64,000 bases of DNA. It comes from Helopsaltes ochotensis (taxonomy: Eukaryota > Chordata > Aves > Passeriformes > Locustellidae). Below the pieces are notes generated by a model. The model was not told the origin of the DNA. It was given only the letters and a program-made list of their open reading frames with translations, and made no database searches. Positions 48,801-62,272 of this stretch are shown here, one piece after another. The translations under genes were made by a program, and so were the position numbers. Where the stretch lies: assembly GCA_013400155.1 (NCBI GenBank), contig VXBM01000240.1, positions 517,997 through 581,996 of the forward strand, given 5' to 3'. The first letter of the stretch is position 1, and every line of letters begins with the position of its first letter.

Positions 48801-51800
48801 AAGTTTCCAGCTGGAAGCTGTAATCTAGTAGATGAAGATTTCCACATAGGAGGTAAATTTTCTGTCTAGGGACTTAAAATGAGATTAGACAGCTTTCTAA
48901 AAAATGATTGTATTCTATCCATTTTAAAATTCCTTTGACTGCTCAGTGCAAGGAAGTCTAAAAGAGCAGAATTGCCCACACTGTCTGTGTGTTCTGTAAC
49001 TGAAAATGCTCACCACACCTGCACATGGCTTCCATAAGTTGAACTTGACTTGAAAGTCATGGGGCTTTGCATTACAAATTCATTGTGTATAAATAAAATT
49101 CCAGATATTCATGGCAATTTTTTAGCTAATTACATTACCTGACAATTTTTCTTCATATATTGCAATTTTAAGCCAGCTTTTATTGCTTTTTCATTCATCC
49201 TGGTTTCTGGCATACACTAGGTTAGTTTTCTTTTTTAAAGTCAGAATCTCCATATGGCAGATGTTGATATCAAAATAGCAGCTGTAACACCATATTCTTA
49301 CATTGACTCAAGAAGTAAAATGCTGTTAAGGATTAGTAATACTTAAGTGTCAACATTATTACTCAGAAAGAATGTTACCTCTTACAGTCAAAACTTTCTA
49401 ACCACTTTTCTTCAAATTGGTGTTACTGTTTTCAAGCCCTGAAAGTAATGGATGGTAGCACACAGGGTCTATAGCCGTTTACACATTCAAAACCTCTTAT
49501 GAAACATCTTCTAGAACTTAACTAATAAAACAGCTGGCACAGTTTTGTGTTGCCTAGGATTCTGGAGGATAGTTAAGTTTATATTTGCCCTGTATCATTT
49601 TGTTCAGGTAAAGCCAATCCCAAAAGAGATTGACTTTCACTGAGATATACTCTTCTTTTTTATCAAAACTGGTAAATTTAGTGGTAAAAAAAAAACTGGT
49701 GGTAAATTTAATACCACTTGTAACATGAACTTCAGCAATAGATTTTAGTGCAACAGGTAGGTTCAGACACCAGACCATGACAGCAATAATGCATTCAGGT
49801 CACCCTAGAATATTTATTTGATACCCTAATCAGCTGACTTCTGTTAGGGAAAGCCAAAAGGGCCCTACCACATGCTACAACTAAAGAAACGTACACTTAA
49901 ATTACCAAAAAACCCTGTCTCCACTTGTTACTTCTTTCTCTCTCAGTCATGGTGTTTTGAGTCCCATCTGAAGGATGCTTGAGTAGGTTTTTTCAGTTAT
50001 ATTTGAGAATATATGACAAGTGAGGCATAAAACACACCAGTTAGGGTTTTTTTTTTCATCATATCCTTTTTGTAGTCAGGCCTTGAGCTCCCTCATCACT
50101 GCCTGTGCTCAGGTTTGGTGCCTCTATGTAACCTTGGTTCAGGCTAATTGTTTTTAGGTGGGTTATGTGAGAAAGCTGTGAGCAGCAGCTCCTGCAGTCT
50201 GGAGCTGCATTTCAGCTCAGGCCCCTGCCCTTGTTTGCGCCTGAGCTATGTCACAGCCACGTCCATGTCACCTATCACTCTGCACTTGACTTTCTTGGCA
50301 TGACCTTGGATCAGCATCATTATCATGAACTTGTCTAGTTGTCAGTGACTCTTGGCTGTCCTGGTTACTGACTCACTGGAACTGATCCTGACCCTGGTTT
50401 TCTGACTTGATTGTCCTACTCAAACAGGTGGATTGACACTCTGGACCTGTGGCTGACTGTGGTTACTGTCACTCAAGCTGCTTTATTCATCTTGCTCAAG
50501 TACTGGGGGACAGCACCTGTTCCAAGTATCATTGTCAGGAAGAGGCTGACAGTGGCAGTTTTGATGGCCACAGACAAAGTAATACCTGTGAGGAAAGAAC
50601 ATTGCTTGTTTGAAGTCCTCCCCCATACAACAAATCAGTTGTACTTTAAAAGGTTTATTTTCTTTGATTAGTAATTCTTTTCCTAGAAGATTTCCCACAC
50701 CCATAGGGCTCCTCTCATCTCCTCTTATCCTAGGTGTCAGCTACTTTCTTTCATGTCTACTGATCAACCCTATTACCCAACTCAGTTATGAGAATTTGAT
50801 AACTAAACATGACTTTTTTGTCCATTCATGAAACTACCAAATAACTAATGCACAATTTTTAAATGATGGGCACTGATGCATTAGTACTACAGAAAGTTCC
50901 AGCGTAATTTGCAGTGCTTCAATGCTGTGCCTCTCTGCCCTGATCATTTTTCATGAATGAATTTGAGGAATCAGCACGCCTGTAAAATATAATCTATCTC
51001 ACAGCCTAGCTACTTTCCCTTTGATTTCCCTGGTGAGGAACAAGGGGGACAGTTTAGCTAACATAACCGCAAACTCCATTTTCCCTAATCTCTGCTTTTG
51101 TTTAAATGATAAACTTTCAGACCAGGATCTGTTTTTTAATATTGCTATTTGCTCAAAAACCTAACAGTGTTTTGAGGATCTGCAGGCCTCAAAACACAAT
51201 GTAATACACACAGCAAGCTTATTAAGGAATATTGAAAGATCATTGTGATGCTGAAGGAATATTTCCTGTTCAAACAGAATCTGTCAGTACACCGGTTTGT
51301 GCAAAATGTGCTGCTTGGAGGAACAGAAGGAATGGCATTGTTGGAGAGGTCATTTCTCCATGGAGAGCAGCAGACAACCTGGTCTGCGGGGACCAAAGTG
51401 CATCTGGCTGGAAGGAAGCTGCAGCTGAGGAAAGCCATTTCTCATAAGGAGGCTGATCCCTGTAGAGGATTTAGAGCCCAGCTCACAGCTGCCTTCATGA
51501 GAAACAAGCCCATCCTGGCTTCATCTCTGTATCCAGTTATAATGGTTGCAGAAACCCAAGCCTGGTTTGATGGTCCCCTACCCTCTTCTAGCGGCAAGAG
51601 AGGGCTGGAAAAGGCAGGTAGGATGCCCAGGATGGAGGGATTTGACATATGTGCACAGGCCACGTGGGCTGCCCCTTTCCAATGGGCTCTGAACCTTGCA
51701 CCCACATTAAGGGGTGGTGCAAGAGCAGGTAGGTCTTTAACTATAAATGGCCACTGGAAAAGTTGATCTCCTCCCATGTGCTCTGCATTGTCTCTAAAAA

Positions 51801-51978
51801 GAAGGCACGTCAGTGCTGGGCCAGCCTGCATCCTCCAGCCGGTATTCTCCAGCTATTTCAGCCTTCAGGCATGGCTTGAATTCTCAAGCTGGGAGGGCAC
51901 CAATAAATGCAGTTCTTGAGGCAAGCTATTATCTGAGTTGGTGAAGGCTAGTGATGTTTAGAGAAAGAAGGTTCCAAG
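45819..51978. other. Intergenic spacer, 6.2 kb
   Basis: Unique-looking sequence. A small duplication of 'ggtaaattta' occurs near 49670-49710. Between 50080 and 50500 the sequence is richer in GC and in CTG/GAC words, but I cannot assign it. Open frames up to 173 codons (51245-51766, plus) overlap a 129-codon frame on the other strand and have no known motif. Confidence 0.5.
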
Positions 51979-52830
51979 TAGAAAGTTCCATTTTTTTGTC
52001 CCTGCCTCATAGAAAGATGGGGTTGGGGGCACAACCCTGGAGAGCAAAAACCAGCTGTATTGTGACTCGTAAAGGGCCTGACTCACGTAGAGACTTGGGA
52101 GAGATCCTACTGGAAAATCCCCTGTAGGCCTGGATGTGGGGTTGACACTTGAACACAGATCTAAAAAACACCCATCTGGACTTTTTCAGGAAAGGGAATG
52201 AAATCTTGCAATTTCAATGGGATTAATTGGGCAAGCTTCAGTCCATTTCCCTGCACTTCTTGTCATTCCATTCACTTTTATTGTTTTTACTTGGTTTCAG
52301 ATTTTTTCCTTTCTTCTTTTTCCTTTTCTTCTTCATTTCTTTAGTTTCTTCTCCTCTCTCTTTGTTTCCCTTTCTTCCCAATGTCGGGATTTTAACTGGA
52401 TTGATTTTGGCAAGATTTGGTCCTTTTCACTGCATTTCATTTCATCTCAGTCCTTTAGGTTGAGGTCAAGTCCTTTCCAAATTTTCTGATTTTTTTCAAT
52501 TGCATTTTATTTGATCATATCTCCTTTCCAGAGTGTTTGTTAGACTTTAGTGTTCTCTGACTTCAAGATTTCATTCCCTTTCCTGAAAGGAAAATCTTTC
52601 CTTTCAAATTTTTAATAGAAAAACCAAATTTTCCCTGCCTGATAGAAAGACGGGGCTGGGGCACAAGTCTGGAGAGCAAAAACCAGCTGTATTGTTCCTT
52701 GCAAAGGGCCCAACTCACATAAAGGCTTGGGAGAGATCCTACTGGAAAATCCCTGTAGGCCTGGATGTGGGGTTGACACTTGGACGCAGATCTAAAAAGC
52801 ATCTGGACTCTTCCTGCAAACAAAAGGTCT
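51979..52830. repeat. Unclassified repeat cluster: 633-bp-spaced direct repeats with an internal inverted repeat
   Basis: A ~190-bp block at 52001-52183 recurs at 52634-52817. Both contain 'ggagagcaaaaaccagctgt', 'gggagagatcctactggaaa' and 'ctggatgtggggttgacact'. Between them lies a 25-bp perfect inverted repeat (arms 52184-52208 and 52564-52588, core 'aggaaagggaatgaaatctt') enclosing 355 bp of T-rich sequence. I do not recognise the family. It could be a decayed transposon, nested LTR pieces or a local duplication. Confidence 0.85.
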
Positions 52831-54744
52831 TTGACATTTTCTAGAAAAGGTCTGTCCTGTGCTTCAGCAGAAGATTTTCTTAACCAATACCAGCCTGGAC
52901 GCTCTTCAATACACAGCTTCACCATATTACAAACATACGGTGTTGGGCTTTTAAAGCAATGTCAATCCCAACAGCAAGAGGGAGTAGAGGGAGGGATTGT
53001 GACACAAAAATTTGTTTATTTACTCCTTCTTCAAATTCCATTGATGTTCAGAGTTTTTTTTCTCAAGAGCTGCTTCTTGTTGATTGATTCTCTTGACCTA
53101 ACTCAACTCAGCTGGAATCAGTGTCTAAAACTAAGATTTTCACCAGTTCACTCACCCCGTCTTTTTTCTCCTGTCTCTCTTTTTTTCCACCTTCACTACT
53201 TTAAAGTTTCCAGAAGCCCACTGGCCTATTTGGTTGGGGTTTTGTTCTGTTTTCTGTTTGGTTTTTTGTTTTTGTTTTTGTTTTTGTTTTTTTATTCTTA
53301 TGTCTTCCTACTGTACTTCAATATTTTTTTTCTTCCTCTGCCATTTTTAACCTCTTCTGTTTATTTTTATTTTTTTACCTTTGACTCCTACATTATGTTA
53401 TCTACAATAGTGCTATCAATGCAAATTTCTCTAATTGCCACTTTTGGAGAGATGACTGTAAGATGACAATACAATGATGATTCTTTCTCACTTGCCATTG
53501 GTCCTAAGAAATAACCACCCCATTATTCACAGAACTGTATCTTTGACAACAGTGGTAAATATATATTCACCAAACTGTGTTCCTTGAATAGTTCTTGTTC
53601 ATTTAGAGAAGGTCCACCTGTTTACCATTAGAAAAATATAGACAACTTAATTTCCCACTTCTAGGTATTTCCCCCTGAAATCAAACCATCACAAAGATTT
53701 GCATAGAGATGCAGATTTGCAACAAAAGTGTAAGGTTTAATAGTCTTCAGTGCTAAGTGAGCACACACATTTCAGTGTAGCCCAACCTTTTACACTTTCT
53801 TAACGTGTTTAAATTCTCTTGTGAAGAATACCAGTGTCATTGCACAACTCTTAATGTAGTCTGTTACCTCCCCAAACCTGTACACTTACATGTTCCCAAT
53901 GGGCTGTTTGGCTGTGCTCCCCTAGGAAATATTGAGGATACCTCTACTATTGATTAACGGCAGGTATCTGCCATTTCTGTGTTAGCTGATCACTTAATGT
54001 CACCTATATGTGTTACTGTCTGAGCTAGAAGCTCCATGTATCCTAAATTGCATTGTTAATGTCTTACAGGAGACTGAATGCTACACCATTTTTTCTTACC
54101 TCATATATTTAATATTACACATTACACATAAAGTGCACATTGCTTTATTCTCTACTGACAATACCATATGTTGCTTTCTGTAAGCCAAGACCTCACATTT
54201 ATGTCTCTATTACATGTTGGACTGTGCCTCTCAGGGACATTGTTTTCTGTAGTAAATGCTTTAGTACAGGCAGAATGCCCAGTTGTCTACCTCAAGGTGG
54301 GTATTCACACCATCTTCTTTAAGCATGTAAGCAGAAGTGTTGAGGCAGGAGCTACAGCTGCCTACATGGTCAGCACAGAGGCTCTTCTGCTCTGCTAAAC
54401 AAGGTAGCACTAGTGAAGTCCAGCGCTGATCCATAAAAGGTGTAAGTGCAAAATTGTAGATCACTTCAGTCTCTGTTTTGGAGCAACCAACAGGACCTGA
54501 GACAAATCCTGGGAGTGGCTGGGGACAGGTTGCTCCTGGACCATTCCCAGCAGGCAGTATGAACATGGCTGCACCAGTTGCAACTTTCTGTCTTGCAGTC
54601 CCTCCAGCACTACTTGTGCCAAATGTGCTCTTGGTAATGAACAAACATGTATGGCGGGCAAAGCTGACTTCTTATCCAGCATAACCCTGCTCTCCCTTAG
54701 GTGACTGTCCAGGGGTAACAAAGAATGGCCTCTCCAGGAATCAC
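52831..54744. other. Intergenic spacer with T-rich tract
   Basis: A pyrimidine-rich stretch at 53160-53380 includes a TTTTTG simple repeat (about 53262-53293). The longest open frame in the window (228 codons, 52780-53466, plus) crosses both the 52-kb repeat and this tract; its phenylalanine/leucine-rich second half is explained by the T content. Nothing else is recognised. Confidence 0.6.
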
Positions 54745-56095
54745 TCAGGCTGACCTACAGTTCCCTGTATCTTATCTTGCCTTTAAAAAGAAATGTAACA
54801 TTAACCATCTTGCAGTCAGCAGGGTCCTCTCCTGCTTGCCATGATTTCGTGTAGATGACAGACAATGACCTTGCTGGCCAGCAATATCGATGCTCTTGAG
54901 TGACCACCACCTGACTCCATGGTTTGAATGCCCACGATATGTCTCAGTGCTCCCTAACTGCTGCTTCCCCACTGCCCTTCTGTTCCACTCATGCTCATAT
55001 ATGCAAAGGCCAGAAAGCACGAGTCACGTGTTCCAACTAATGCAAAAAAGCTGCTGATTACGTCAACCTTCACTGTGTTGTCTCTCCCATCCACCTGTGG
55101 ATCCATGTTATACCCACGCTATCTCTTTTTACCTTACTGCCCTTTATGTCCCTCATTAATTTTAGTTCCAGCTGGGTTTTAGCTTCCCTGATTTTACTCC
55201 TCAGTGCCTAAGCAGTTCTTTTTTTTTCTGCTTCCTGCATATTCCATGTCTGTATTGCAGTTCACCTGGATGGTCCTTGCCTAGCCTACGGGCTGTCAGC
55301 TGAAGCATCCTGTGCTCCTGCACAATGGTACAGTTCATGCATGAGCTCTCAGTGAGTTCTCCTTAAAAAACAATTAGCTCTTCTAGAGACTTTTCCCCTT
55401 CACAGCTGCTTCCCACCGTCTATTTCCTGAATAAGTCAATCTGCTCACCCAGAGTCTTGTGGCTCTGTTTCCTTCCTGGCTCTGCTACACCTGTCACCTC
55501 ATGACTGCCGTGGCCTGTGGCAAACCAGCCACAGCCTGAGCAGTGCTCTGTGACCCCTCTCACCCCCACTTCTTCCCAGCTCCGCAGCAGAAAGCCGAGC
55601 CAGCATTAACAAGTCAGTCATGACTGCCCCGCCCTTGTGTTAGGAAAATGTTACAATCGAACTCTAAGAACATCCTGGATTGCCTGCCCAGTGCTGTGCT
55701 GCCCTTCCAGCAGGTGGCTGAAATCCCCAGGGAGGACAAGGGCTCCAAGTCAAAGGCTTCAGCCCCTGCCTCCTCACAGTCTGCAGTTTGTAGTACTCAT
55801 CTATCACAACATCCCCCAGGTTGCTCCCTGCTGTGATCTTGACCCAGAAACTCTCAGCAGGTCCGTCTCCAGTTTGATACTGGGGCACTGCAGTTGTCAA
55901 GGAGCTCCACTACGTAAAGCATGACGCCCCCAGCTCTTCTCTGTCCGTCCTTCCTAAATACTGTGTTTCCATCCATGGCCGCATTCCAGCCCTGTGCAGC
56001 ACAACACAAAGTCTGTGTCCCTGACGGCAACCTCTGCAACTGTGCCTGGCAGTGCAGCTGCTCCTCCTGATTGCCCGGCACCGAGCCCCACTGAG
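54745..56095 (-). mobile_element. CR1 LINE, 1.35-kb copy of the endonuclease and early RT region
   Basis: Read left to right it follows the reverse of CR1 ORF2 towards its 5' part. 'aggctgacctacagttccct' and 'gtagatgacagacaatgacc' are RT. 'ttagttccagctgggtttta gcttccctgatttt' is the RT N-terminal side. 'gaacatcctggattgcctgc', 'aatccccagggaggacaagg' and 'ccgtccttcctaaatactgt' are endonuclease. A minus-strand reading at 55664-55900 keeps traces of endonuclease protein (PWGFQPPAGR). There are many frameshifts and the 3' UTR is absent. Confidence 0.8.
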
Positions 56096-59000
56096 GCCAC
56101 CTGAGGGAGGCCTCGAGTGCCTGCCTTTTGATGCAAGCAAAAATGGGATGGGTTCAAAACTGCCTTATTTAGGCATGTAATTTGTAGAGAGAAGCAGGTG
56201 CAGAAATTTTGCATCATTAGTAAAAACAGCCTGGTGCCTTGGAAAGCTGCTAGAAAGAGGTCCTGTGTTTAACTCCCATTCTTTCACCCAGAGCACCATC
56301 AGAAGTGCCTCTTACGTATACCTAGGGCCAATGTGCTAGTATCATATTGAAAGCAGAGTCCTCCCTGAATGCAGGGAGATGCTTATTAAAAGTCAGTGGC
56401 ATTGCTTTGTGATGGGTATTAGTGACTGTTCAACACTTCCTATTGGCAGCCTGAACCTTCCCAGAGGATTAGCACATCCATACACCAAATGCTTTGAAGG
56501 GGCCAAAAATCAGTATTAATGCAATTTTCAAGAGTCTTTAATATTATTAAAGACTATCTTGGCCGCTATGATGTTTGTCAGGGAATTGTTAAAATTTCTA
56601 GAGGAAGTTCCAGAAAACATTTCACAGAGAATCTATTCTAAAATGCAGCAGATTTTAATACTTACAGCAGAACAAAATAGATTAAAAAAACACTCATCCA
56701 TTTACATTGGTGGAGATAAAATTTTTGAAGTACAAATAGAAAAGAAAAAAGCAAGGAAGGAAATACAAATGACAATGTGCTGCAGATATATCCTCTTTCC
56801 AGCAGTGGAAAGTGTTGGTTTTCAACTTGCACATCCCAGTATGATGCCTGGCATGTGTCAGTCAACTTTAGGCACTCTCTGAGTGTATTTTGCTTTGTAC
56901 AGGGAATTCACATGGTACAATTTCCTTCTCAAAGTTGCCTATCCCTCATGGTACAGTCCTCTCAGAAAAAATCCCACTGAACAAATTTTAATGGATTCAT
57001 ACTCAGTCAGATCCAAAGGGTTGACCAACTTAATGAGTCAGTAACTGTATTCTTTGTGGTCGGATTCCAGTTTGGTTTTTTTTTTTTTTTTTTTTTGGTT
57101 TTTTTTTTGCAAACTCAGAAAAAGCACTTCTGTACAGTGTTTGCTCTGAGGAAATGCAGCGTCAGGGCTGACAGCAAAGCCAGCTTTTAACCTGCAGCTT
57201 ACAGGATACGGCTTCCACTTCTTGGAACTTTATTTTAATGGAAATATTTTGCATTGATGAGAGTTTATAAAGTAGCGAATTCATGCCAGGTAAAAGGGTA
57301 CTTTTCAAGGGATGGAGAATAGTGTTTAGTCATAAATAAGCCTGAAAACCTTTCTGATTTATTTTTCATTAAATGATAGACAACTGATGTTCTGGTCTTA
57401 TATAATCAGTAGAAGGATTTGGTTTAGAAGTATATTCCACCTTTTATGGAAATAGACTCTCATAAATAAAATTTGTTTAGTGAATAAAATGAAGGAGGTT
57501 TGGACCAAAATAATTGGGTCTGCATGTAGTTCTCTACTTCCTGTATTTGTTTTCCATGTACACCAGATGCTAGGTGCATGTTGGAATAGAGCATTACACT
57601 GACTCCAGAAATCTGAACTGATTGACAGTCAGCCTGTTGTTATTCTGGGCTTACCCACAGCACTTGAGGAGGTTTCTGTTTGGCAGACAAACAGCTCTGT
57701 GTTGTTGTACATCTGTTTGAAGCTACAGGGTATGAACAGCATCCCTGGTATGCCTGGAATCTCAGGGGTAGTGTGCCAAGTCCTTGATTTTCATGCTGCC
57801 AGGTGTTGTAACTAAGTAATTATAACTTTTAAAGGCCAATAATGACTTTATAAGGATTGTAACCTGGCAAAGCATCTTTGCAAGTACACAAATGTAAAAA
57901 AATCTGAACTCTGCATCCCCCTCCACCCTGCTCCCCATTTTGCAGTGCCACTGGCTTTTAGCATGCGCTCGGCCCTGAATTTTAGGGCAATTCATTTAAA
58001 TGTGTAGCCTGACCTTCACCCCTGGACACCTGCACAGAGGTCAGTGCACAACTCTCCATTTCATGGCTGCAGATGCAGCCATTGGGGCACACTGGATTTA
58101 GCAGCACATTTTCACACATTGCTGCTGACTCTACCAGAGACTCTGCTTCAGTCACACCTTGTTTGATCTTCCTTTTGACAGTCAAAGGAAAGCGAGAAAG
58201 GAACTGTTCTCTTGCCAAAAACTGAGTCCCTGCTCTAAAGCATAAAAAAGTTATAGATTTTAAAAATAGAGAGAAAAATTTAACTTCCAAAAATATGTTT
58301 CTTACAATTGCATTTTCAATAGGACTGAAGTGGGTTTGCTGGAATTCATATTTATAGAAAGAAATAGAGTGAAATTATGCAAAATGTGAGCTCAGATGGT
58401 TATTTTGGTAAAGTTACCTGGGATTGGAACAGCCTATGATGTGATGTCTTAGCAATATTAGCTGTACTGCTGCCAGTCTGTCAGGCAAGGAATGCTTCAT
58501 TTCACAATTTGTCCGCTTCTTTCTGCCATCACTATCATTCACACCCTTCTCCAGTACTAAGGCTGTAACTCTGCCTACTTTTTAAGCAATTTATCTCTTC
58601 ACACTTGACCAGGAGGATTAATTGCATGGCACCAATACATTCCTTATTAATAAATTCCGACGATACTTTCATTTTGAAAGGATTTTACAGAGGAGGTCAA
58701 TAGTGATGTCCCAGTTTGCAGCTTAAGATAACTGCAGTAGAAGGTAAATAACAGGCTAAAGTCTCACTGCAGATCAGGACACTCTGGAATAAGAGTACTA
58801 TATAGCAGCAGCCAATCAAAGACAGGTTTTGTACACGAGAGGTGGCTTGTTGACATATTGGAGAACGATCTAATCAGGATCTGTACATATAAATGAGAAC
58901 CCAAATCAAACACTGGAAGGATTACAAACAACTAAAACTGTATTGAAAACTCAGAGATAGGCATATTCAGATAAAAGAATGACTCTATCAAGATAGAGAA

Positions 59001-61419
59001 AATGTCTGGAGAAGGCACGTTATATGGGGACCAGAAAACTACAGAATGTATCTGAAAGTGTCTTCTTTCCAGAGAGATCAAACAACATTGTAGAAGGATG
59101 AACTTTGGAACAAATGGAAGTTTTATGGAAATATATTGCTTATTTCAAATGGTTTCTAAACTCCTATTTTCAGATCCTATTTTTCTGTTTTAGAGAATTC
59201 CTTACAGTTTCAACTTTATATTACCCATACATATCTGCAATCTTAACAAACTGGTGTGATTATGGGTCAGGGTTTGTGTCTTCTCAGCATGAAAAAATAT
59301 TTTTTGTAAAAAGTTGGTTTTTACAAAAACACACTGATAATGTAAAATTCTGTGTACAGAAAAGGTTTCTGAACCTTGAGACTCCAAGCAAACTTAACTT
59401 GTAAGAAAGGGTTCTGTCCTTACTATCATTGTTTTTCCAAGGTTTCAGACATTATATAAGCTGCTGTTATAAACTGTATTTGCTGATCTTTTTTTTGCAT
59501 ATTCAGCCAGGTGATTTCCCTCAGCCCAGCACAGTAGTATTTCTCAAGTCATGTGGCAACTCTGTTTGCCAAAATATTGTGGCAAAATAATTGACTGTCA
59601 AAGCAGTATCAGAGTTTCAGGCATCATTATGGAGATATGCGACAGGAAATAACTGCACTTATGCGCTGAGTTGTCCCAAGAAGAAGGATTTTATTTACAT
59701 CTTTTGACATTTTAGAGAATTCCAAAGGTGACCATGGATTGGAGCGTGAAGTTGCCACCACTCCAACACACTGGTCAGACCAACAGTCAATCAACTCTCT
59801 CCTCTTCAATGAAAGTATGAAAAACAAACCATTGTTTATATTTGAAACCGTGAGAAACTTCATTACAGAAACAAAAACATCAGAAAGGCTGCAAGAATCA
59901 GGGCGACACATCGTAACAGTAACAAAAAAGAAATTAGTTTATGAACATAAAAACAAAAGGGGTTGGACACTGTATTGCTGAAACTCACATGAGGGTAAAG
60001 ACCTCATGCCTACCTCCACAGCACCAACTGAGATGGGAAGAATTCTTGGTTTGAGGATTTGCTCTCTTTTTGCTTTTTTTTTTTTTAGTGCAACCAATTT
60101 TATGTAAATAATATAACCATCATCGATAAAGCTGACCTTCTTTTGCCACAGAATCACATCCTTTTCTGCCTCACTGTCTGTCTACATTCTTGTCTGCACA
60201 TCAACACAATTTCCTTTAAGAATTCATCATTTCCCTATTGAACCAATAATCTTCTTGAAAGGTGAGAAAGAGATTTCCTGGGTCTTGAGTCCTGGGCTGA
60301 AGAAAATCCATGAATGTGGCCTTTCACTTGCTGGGTGAGGTTACTGACCCTCAGACTATCACACAACAGCATCTCTCTGTGAATCTTGGCTGATCTGAAG
60401 TCCCCAAGAGATTTCAGCACTCACCCACCCACTTCTGAGTGTCTGCAAAGACAGGAGTTTACTCCCCTGTTCTGATCTGAAAGAGTTCTGGGCACATGTA
60501 CAAAGTCCTCCGTAATTTTCTGGAAGACATTTTCTGATGTGTGCCATGAGTCAACAACATAAAAGCAGTAAAATCCTGTGATTATTCCTGCTGTGAAACA
60601 CAAAAACCTGAGTTTTTGAAAGCTGGACCAGTTCTTTGATCTAGTTCAGAACATCCCAGCAAACAATTGTGCAAACACACCTTAAAGGAGAGAATGAGTG
60701 CTGTGAATCTAAACAGTGTTTCAATTAAATATGCAATCTTTTGAAAGCATAACATCATACCTAAATACCACTCAAATCCTTTCTTGAATGTGACGCTCTG
60801 TCTTAGATTACTAATCATACCTGCTGCATTTTGAATTAATGTGAGATCATTTATAAGTCAGCTTTTATCATGAAATGCAGTATTATGGAGAGATGATCAC
60901 AATAATGAAAATCTGCAAAGCAAACAAATCCTCCATCTTTCTCATGAAGGCAGGCTTCAGTGTAGTGCATCTCACAGCTGAACTTTTTGTTGTGTTTCTT
61001 CAGGAAATCCGTTTAAGGAGAAGATTGACAGCATGATCTGATGAGAAATTATGTCTGTTTGTGCTTGTGTTGGGTCATCAATGGAAAAAAGAAAAGCTTT
61101 TTGTTAGCTCTCTCGAGTCTCTATTAACTGCAACATACAGAATGCCTCCAGCATCTGAGGTGGCTGTTAAAAAGACAGGTTGTTTTTGTGACAGCCAGCT
61201 GTTGTGACAATATTCTGTAAAAGCATTCCTTCTAGCTGGCTAGGGACTTGGTGTGAATGCTTTCTGTTTCATGCACTGTGTCCCACATTTTTATTTGGGG
61301 CTTACATAAAAAAAACAAACTAGTGAGTGTTGTGCTTGTCAGGCAAGTTTGGAAACTTCTGGAAGATTACAGCTTCTCCTGCTTGTGCTGTAGAAGTATA
61401 AGCCAGTCTGCTCATAGAG
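56096..61419. other. Intergenic spacer, 5.3 kb
   Basis: Mostly AT-rich unique-looking sequence. A 21-base T run, GG, then a 10-base T run lies at 57076-57108. I recognise no gene, RNA or transposon. Confidence 0.6.
57076..57108. repeat. Long poly-T tract
   Basis: T21-GG-T10, the longest homopolymer in the window. No upstream sequence reads as a processed gene copy ending in poly-A on the minus strand. Confidence 0.9.
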
Positions 61420-62272
61420 CTGCTGGACCTGAGGGGACAGTTCCTGGTAACCCACCTATTTGATCAAAGGAAGACAGTTGATGTAATCTTTTTGGATTTC
61501 AGTGAACCGTTTGATACTGTCTTTCACAGTATCCTTCTGGACAAAATATCCAGCATTTAGCAGTTCCACCAGGCAAAGTGTCAGATTCTGCACCTTGGAT
61601 GGGGCAACCTTGGATGTATGGGACAGACTGGGGAATGACAGGGTGGAAAGCAGAGCCATGGAAAGGGACCTTGGAGTCCTGGTCAATGGAAAGTTGAATG
61701 TGAGCCAGCAGTTGCCCTGTCCTGGGGGCATCACCAGCTGGGCAAGGGAGGGGATTGTCCCGCTCTGGGGCAGCCTCAGCTTGAGAGCAGGGCACTACAA
61801 TGTAAAAGACATTAAAATATTAGGGAGTGTCTGGAGGAGGGCAACAAAGATGGTGAAGGGCCTTGAGAAGAAGCTGTATAAGGAGTGGCTGATGTCACTT
61901 GGTCTGTTCAGCCTAGAGATGAGGGGGGCCCTCACTGCAGTTACAAAATCTGCACGAGGGGAAGAGGGATAGCCACTGATCTCTTCTCTGTGGTGATCAG
62001 TGACAGGACCTGAGGGAGGGGTCTAAAGATGTACTGGGGGAGGTTAAGGTTGGATATTAGAAAAAAGGTTTTTCCCCCAGAGGGTGGTTGGGCACTGGAA
62101 CAGACTCCCCAGAAAAGTGGTCACAGCACCAGCCTGACAGAGCTCTAGAAGTGTTTGGATGCTCTCGGGCAAATGATGTGACTCCTGGGAATGGTGCTGT
62201 GCAGGGCTGGAAGTTGGTCTTCATGACCTTGGTGGGTCCCTTCCAACTGAGCATATTATGTAATTCTGTGAT
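61420..62272 (+). mobile_element. CR1 LINE, plus strand, internally deleted
   Basis: The 5' part keeps RT coding: around 61484 the plus strand reads VIFLDFSEPFDTVFHSILLD, a diverged form of the CR1 'YLDFSKAFDTV' block with the conserved LDFS and FDTV. It then jumps to the region 'tcagattctgcaccttggat' and continues to 'gtcttcatgaccttggtggg' and the 3' end 'attatgtaattctgtgat'. The RT catalytic centre is missing. Confidence 0.9.

Noticed and set aside
51245..51766. 173-codon plus-strand frame overlapping a 129-codon minus-strand frame
   Set aside because: Frames open on both strands in moderately GC-rich sequence with no conserved motif and no family resemblance.
52780..53466. Longest open frame in the window (228 codons, plus)
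   Set aside because: Its first part lies in the duplicated repeat block and its second part is a phenylalanine/leucine-rich reading of a T-rich tract. There is no domain, splice context or homology I can recognise.
57076..57108. Poly-T tract as the tail of a minus-strand processed pseudogene
   Set aside because: The sequence to the right (57109-57500), where the gene copy would be, has no recognisable coding content.
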